A DNA stretch of 64,000 bases from Caldilineaceae bacterium (GTDB lineage: Bacteria > Chloroflexota > Anaerolineae > Caldilineales > Caldilineaceae), in NCBI GenBank assembly GCA_958295845.1, contig OY282376.1, positions 4,043,022 through 4,107,021 of the forward strand, read 5' to 3'. Below, one piece after another: positions 62,721 through 64,000 of this stretch. Every line of letters starts with the position of its first letter. The first letter of the stretch is position 1. The notes below the pieces were generated by a model. That model saw nothing but the letters and a program-made list of their open reading frames with translations. It searched no databases and had not been told where the DNA came from. Position numbers and translations under genes: made by a program.

Positions 62721-63539
62721 ATGCTCACACCAGAACAAATCCAAACATACCACGACGACGGCTATCTCATCGTTAGGTCTTTCTTCGACGCCGAGGAGAT
62801 CGAGTTGCTGCGCCGCACCGCCGTCGCCGACCGCCAGATGGACCAGAAATCCTTCGGCCGCGAGGACGGCGAAGGCGGAACCGTCCGCCTAACCCTGTGG
62901 AACCACCCCGGCAACGGCATCTACGGCATGTACGCCCGCTGCACCCGCGTCGTCAACGCAATGGAGCAGCTTCTCGGCGGCGAAGTCTACCACTACCACT
63001 CCAAAATGATCCTCAAGGACCCCGAGATCGGCGGCGCCTGGGCCTGGCACCAGGACTACGGCTACTGGTACGACAACTACGTCCTTTACCCACTGATGTC
63101 AAGTGTCTCCGTCGCCGTCGACGCCGCCACCCGCGAGAACGGCTGCATGCAGGTCCTCAAGGGCTCCCACCACATGGGCCGCATCACCCATGTCGAAACA
63201 GGACAGCAGGCCGGCGCGGACCTTGAGCGCGTAATCGAGGCTGAGAAACGTCTCGAACTGGTCCACTGCGAAGCCGAGCCGGGCGACGCGCTCTTCTTCC
63301 ACTGCAACATCCTCCATCGCTCCGATCAGAACCGCTCGAACAATCCACGCTGGTCGCTGATCTGCTGCTACAACGCCGCCCGAAATGACCCCTACCGCGA
63401 AGCGCATCACCCCAGCTACACGCCGCTCGAAAAGGTGCCCGACAGCGCCATCAAAGAGGTCGGGATGACCCGATTCGAGGATGACGAAAGTGATGTCGCC
63501 TTCCTCGATCCTGAAGCCATTCCCGAGTCGGACGCCTAA
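62721..63539 (+). CDS. phytanoyl-CoA dioxygenase (PhyH) family protein
   Basis: A 272-aa Fe(II)/2-oxoglutarate oxygenase. The start MLTPEQIQTYHDDGYLIVRS is classical. HxD is in WHQDYGYWYDN, the double-psi strand has GCMQVLKGSHHMGRI, and the distal His and Arg region is HCNILHRSDQNRSNNPRW. It lies 20 nt upstream of a Gfo/Idh/MocA gene, the same pairing as at the left end of the window. Substrate unknown. Confidence 0.92.
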   Translation: MLTPEQIQTYHDDGYLIVRSFFDAEEIELLRRTAVADRQMDQKSFGREDGEGGTVRLTLWNHPGNGIYGMYARCTRVVNAMEQLLGGEVYHYHSKMILKDPEIGGAWAWHQDYGYWYDNYVLYPLMSSVSVAVDAATRENGCMQVLKGSHHMGRITHVETGQQAGADLERVIEAEKRLELVHCEAEPGDALFFHCNILHRSDQNRSNNPRWSLICCYNAARNDPYREAHHPSYTPLEKVPDSAIKEVGMTRFEDDESDVAFLDPEAIPESDA

Positions 63540-63559
63540 ACCCAAAGGACGAAACTCGC

Positions 63560-64000
63560 ATGAACAAATACAGATTTCTGATCAGCGGTGGCGGCAGCGC
63601 CGGACGCAGTGTTGCACAAGTGGCCGCAACCGACGGACGCGGCGAAATCGCCGGCGTCGTAGATCCGCAGCAGTCAATGCTCGACAGAATGAAAAAGCTG
63701 TATCCCGAAACCGCCACCGGCGGCGACTACGTCCAGCTCCTGCGCGACACCCAACCCGATGTGGTCGTCGTCGCCGGCCCGGACCACCTGCACGCCGATC
63801 AGACGGTCATGGCGCTGGAGCAGGGCTGCCACGCCCTCGTCGAGAAGCCGCTGGCTACCACAGTAGCCGACTGCCAGCGCATTCTCGACGCCGAAGCCCA
63901 AAACGGTACCCACGTCATGACCGACCAGACCATGCGCTATATGCACCCCTGGCACGAGATGGCGATGATGGCCAAATCGGGCGGGGTCGGCGACGTCTTT
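63560..64000 (+). CDS. Gfo/Idh/MocA family oxidoreductase, partial
   Basis: The first 147 codons; the gene runs off the right edge. The Rossmann motif FLISGGGSAGRSVAQVAA, VVVAGPDHLHADQT and LVEKPLATTVADC are present. It is closely similar to the gene at 54432 over the whole visible length. AAAGGAC precedes the ATG. Together with the upstream PhyH gene it forms an oxygenase/dehydrogenase pair. Confidence 0.9.
   Translation, partial: MNKYRFLISGGGSAGRSVAQVAATDGRGEIAGVVDPQQSMLDRMKKLYPETATGGDYVQLLRDTQPDVVVVAGPDHLHADQTVMALEQGCHALVEKPLATTVADCQRILDAEAQNGTHVMTDQTMRYMHPWHEMAMMAKSGGVGDVF

Overview
The window looks like a stretch of a GC-rich bacterial chromosome, most plausibly a Chloroflexota member of the Caldilineaceae type (environmental or host-associated). 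This is inferred from family content alone: clustered phytanoyl-CoA dioxygenase-like (PhyH) enzymes, many Gfo/Idh/MocA oxidoreductases, Tat/lipoprotein sugar-binding proteins without a local ATPase, exported proteins with Thr/Pro-rich linkers, a MurE-like ligase with an EDPR motif, and a one-polypeptide histidine kinase/response regulator. No rRNA or tRNA gene and no CRISPR array was recognised.

Layout. 1-10.6 kb (all minus strand): a catabolic block. An SDR, a decayed MDR dehydrogenase, an intact zinc MDR dehydrogenase and a BKACE enzyme form one run. It is followed by a sarcosine-oxidase-like flavoenzyme, a GH32 fructosidase, a PIG-L deacetylase, two PhyH oxygenases and the start of a Gfo/Idh/MocA gene. 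11-18 kb (minus): a cysteine-rich small protein, an 825-aa lipoprotein built of three repeats, a MurE-like ligase and an exported BNR-type beta-propeller protein. 18-31.5 kb: housekeeping and mixed metabolism (type I phosphodiesterase/phosphatase, sugar isomerase, RecD2 helicase, CPA2 antiporter, Nudix, HAD, two tandem metallo-beta-lactamase-fold proteins, an MFS transporter). 31.7-35.1 kb: a tandem family of exported fibronectin-III proteins, with one intact, one dead and one shortened copy. 36.1-39.4 kb: a sugar ABC importer without ATPase. 40.5-43.2 kb: the fused sensor kinase/regulator, whose GAF domain is split by an in-frame 351-bp Fn3-like cassette flanked by 7-bp direct repeats.

43.2-53.1 kb is a gene-poor, partly lower-GC accessory region. 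It holds several very small membrane proteins (one with a C-run frameshift), a large GT-C-like membrane protein, a broken HigA/IrrE antitoxin-protease gene, and an orphan phage terminase pair preceded by three exact 20-bp-period iterons and a strong promoter that predicts a leaderless mRNA. From 53.1 kb the metabolic theme returns: two Gfo/Idh/MocA genes, a second ABC importer paralogous to the first, another Gfo/Idh/MocA gene, three GNAT acetyltransferases (two in tandem), a low-GC GIY-YIG protein, a PhyH oxygenase and the start of a further Gfo/Idh/MocA gene.

The importers, dehydrogenases, oxygenases, isomerase and deacetylase read as modules for taking up and oxidatively trimming sugars or sugar-like compounds (polyols, cyclitols, amino sugars); exact substrates cannot be read from sequence. 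A family of GC-rich intergenic repeats (near 3.4, 27.9 and 52.4 kb) and a short GGGGCAGGC-type inverted repeat (3.7, 31.6, 52.6 and 52.7 kb) recur across the window.
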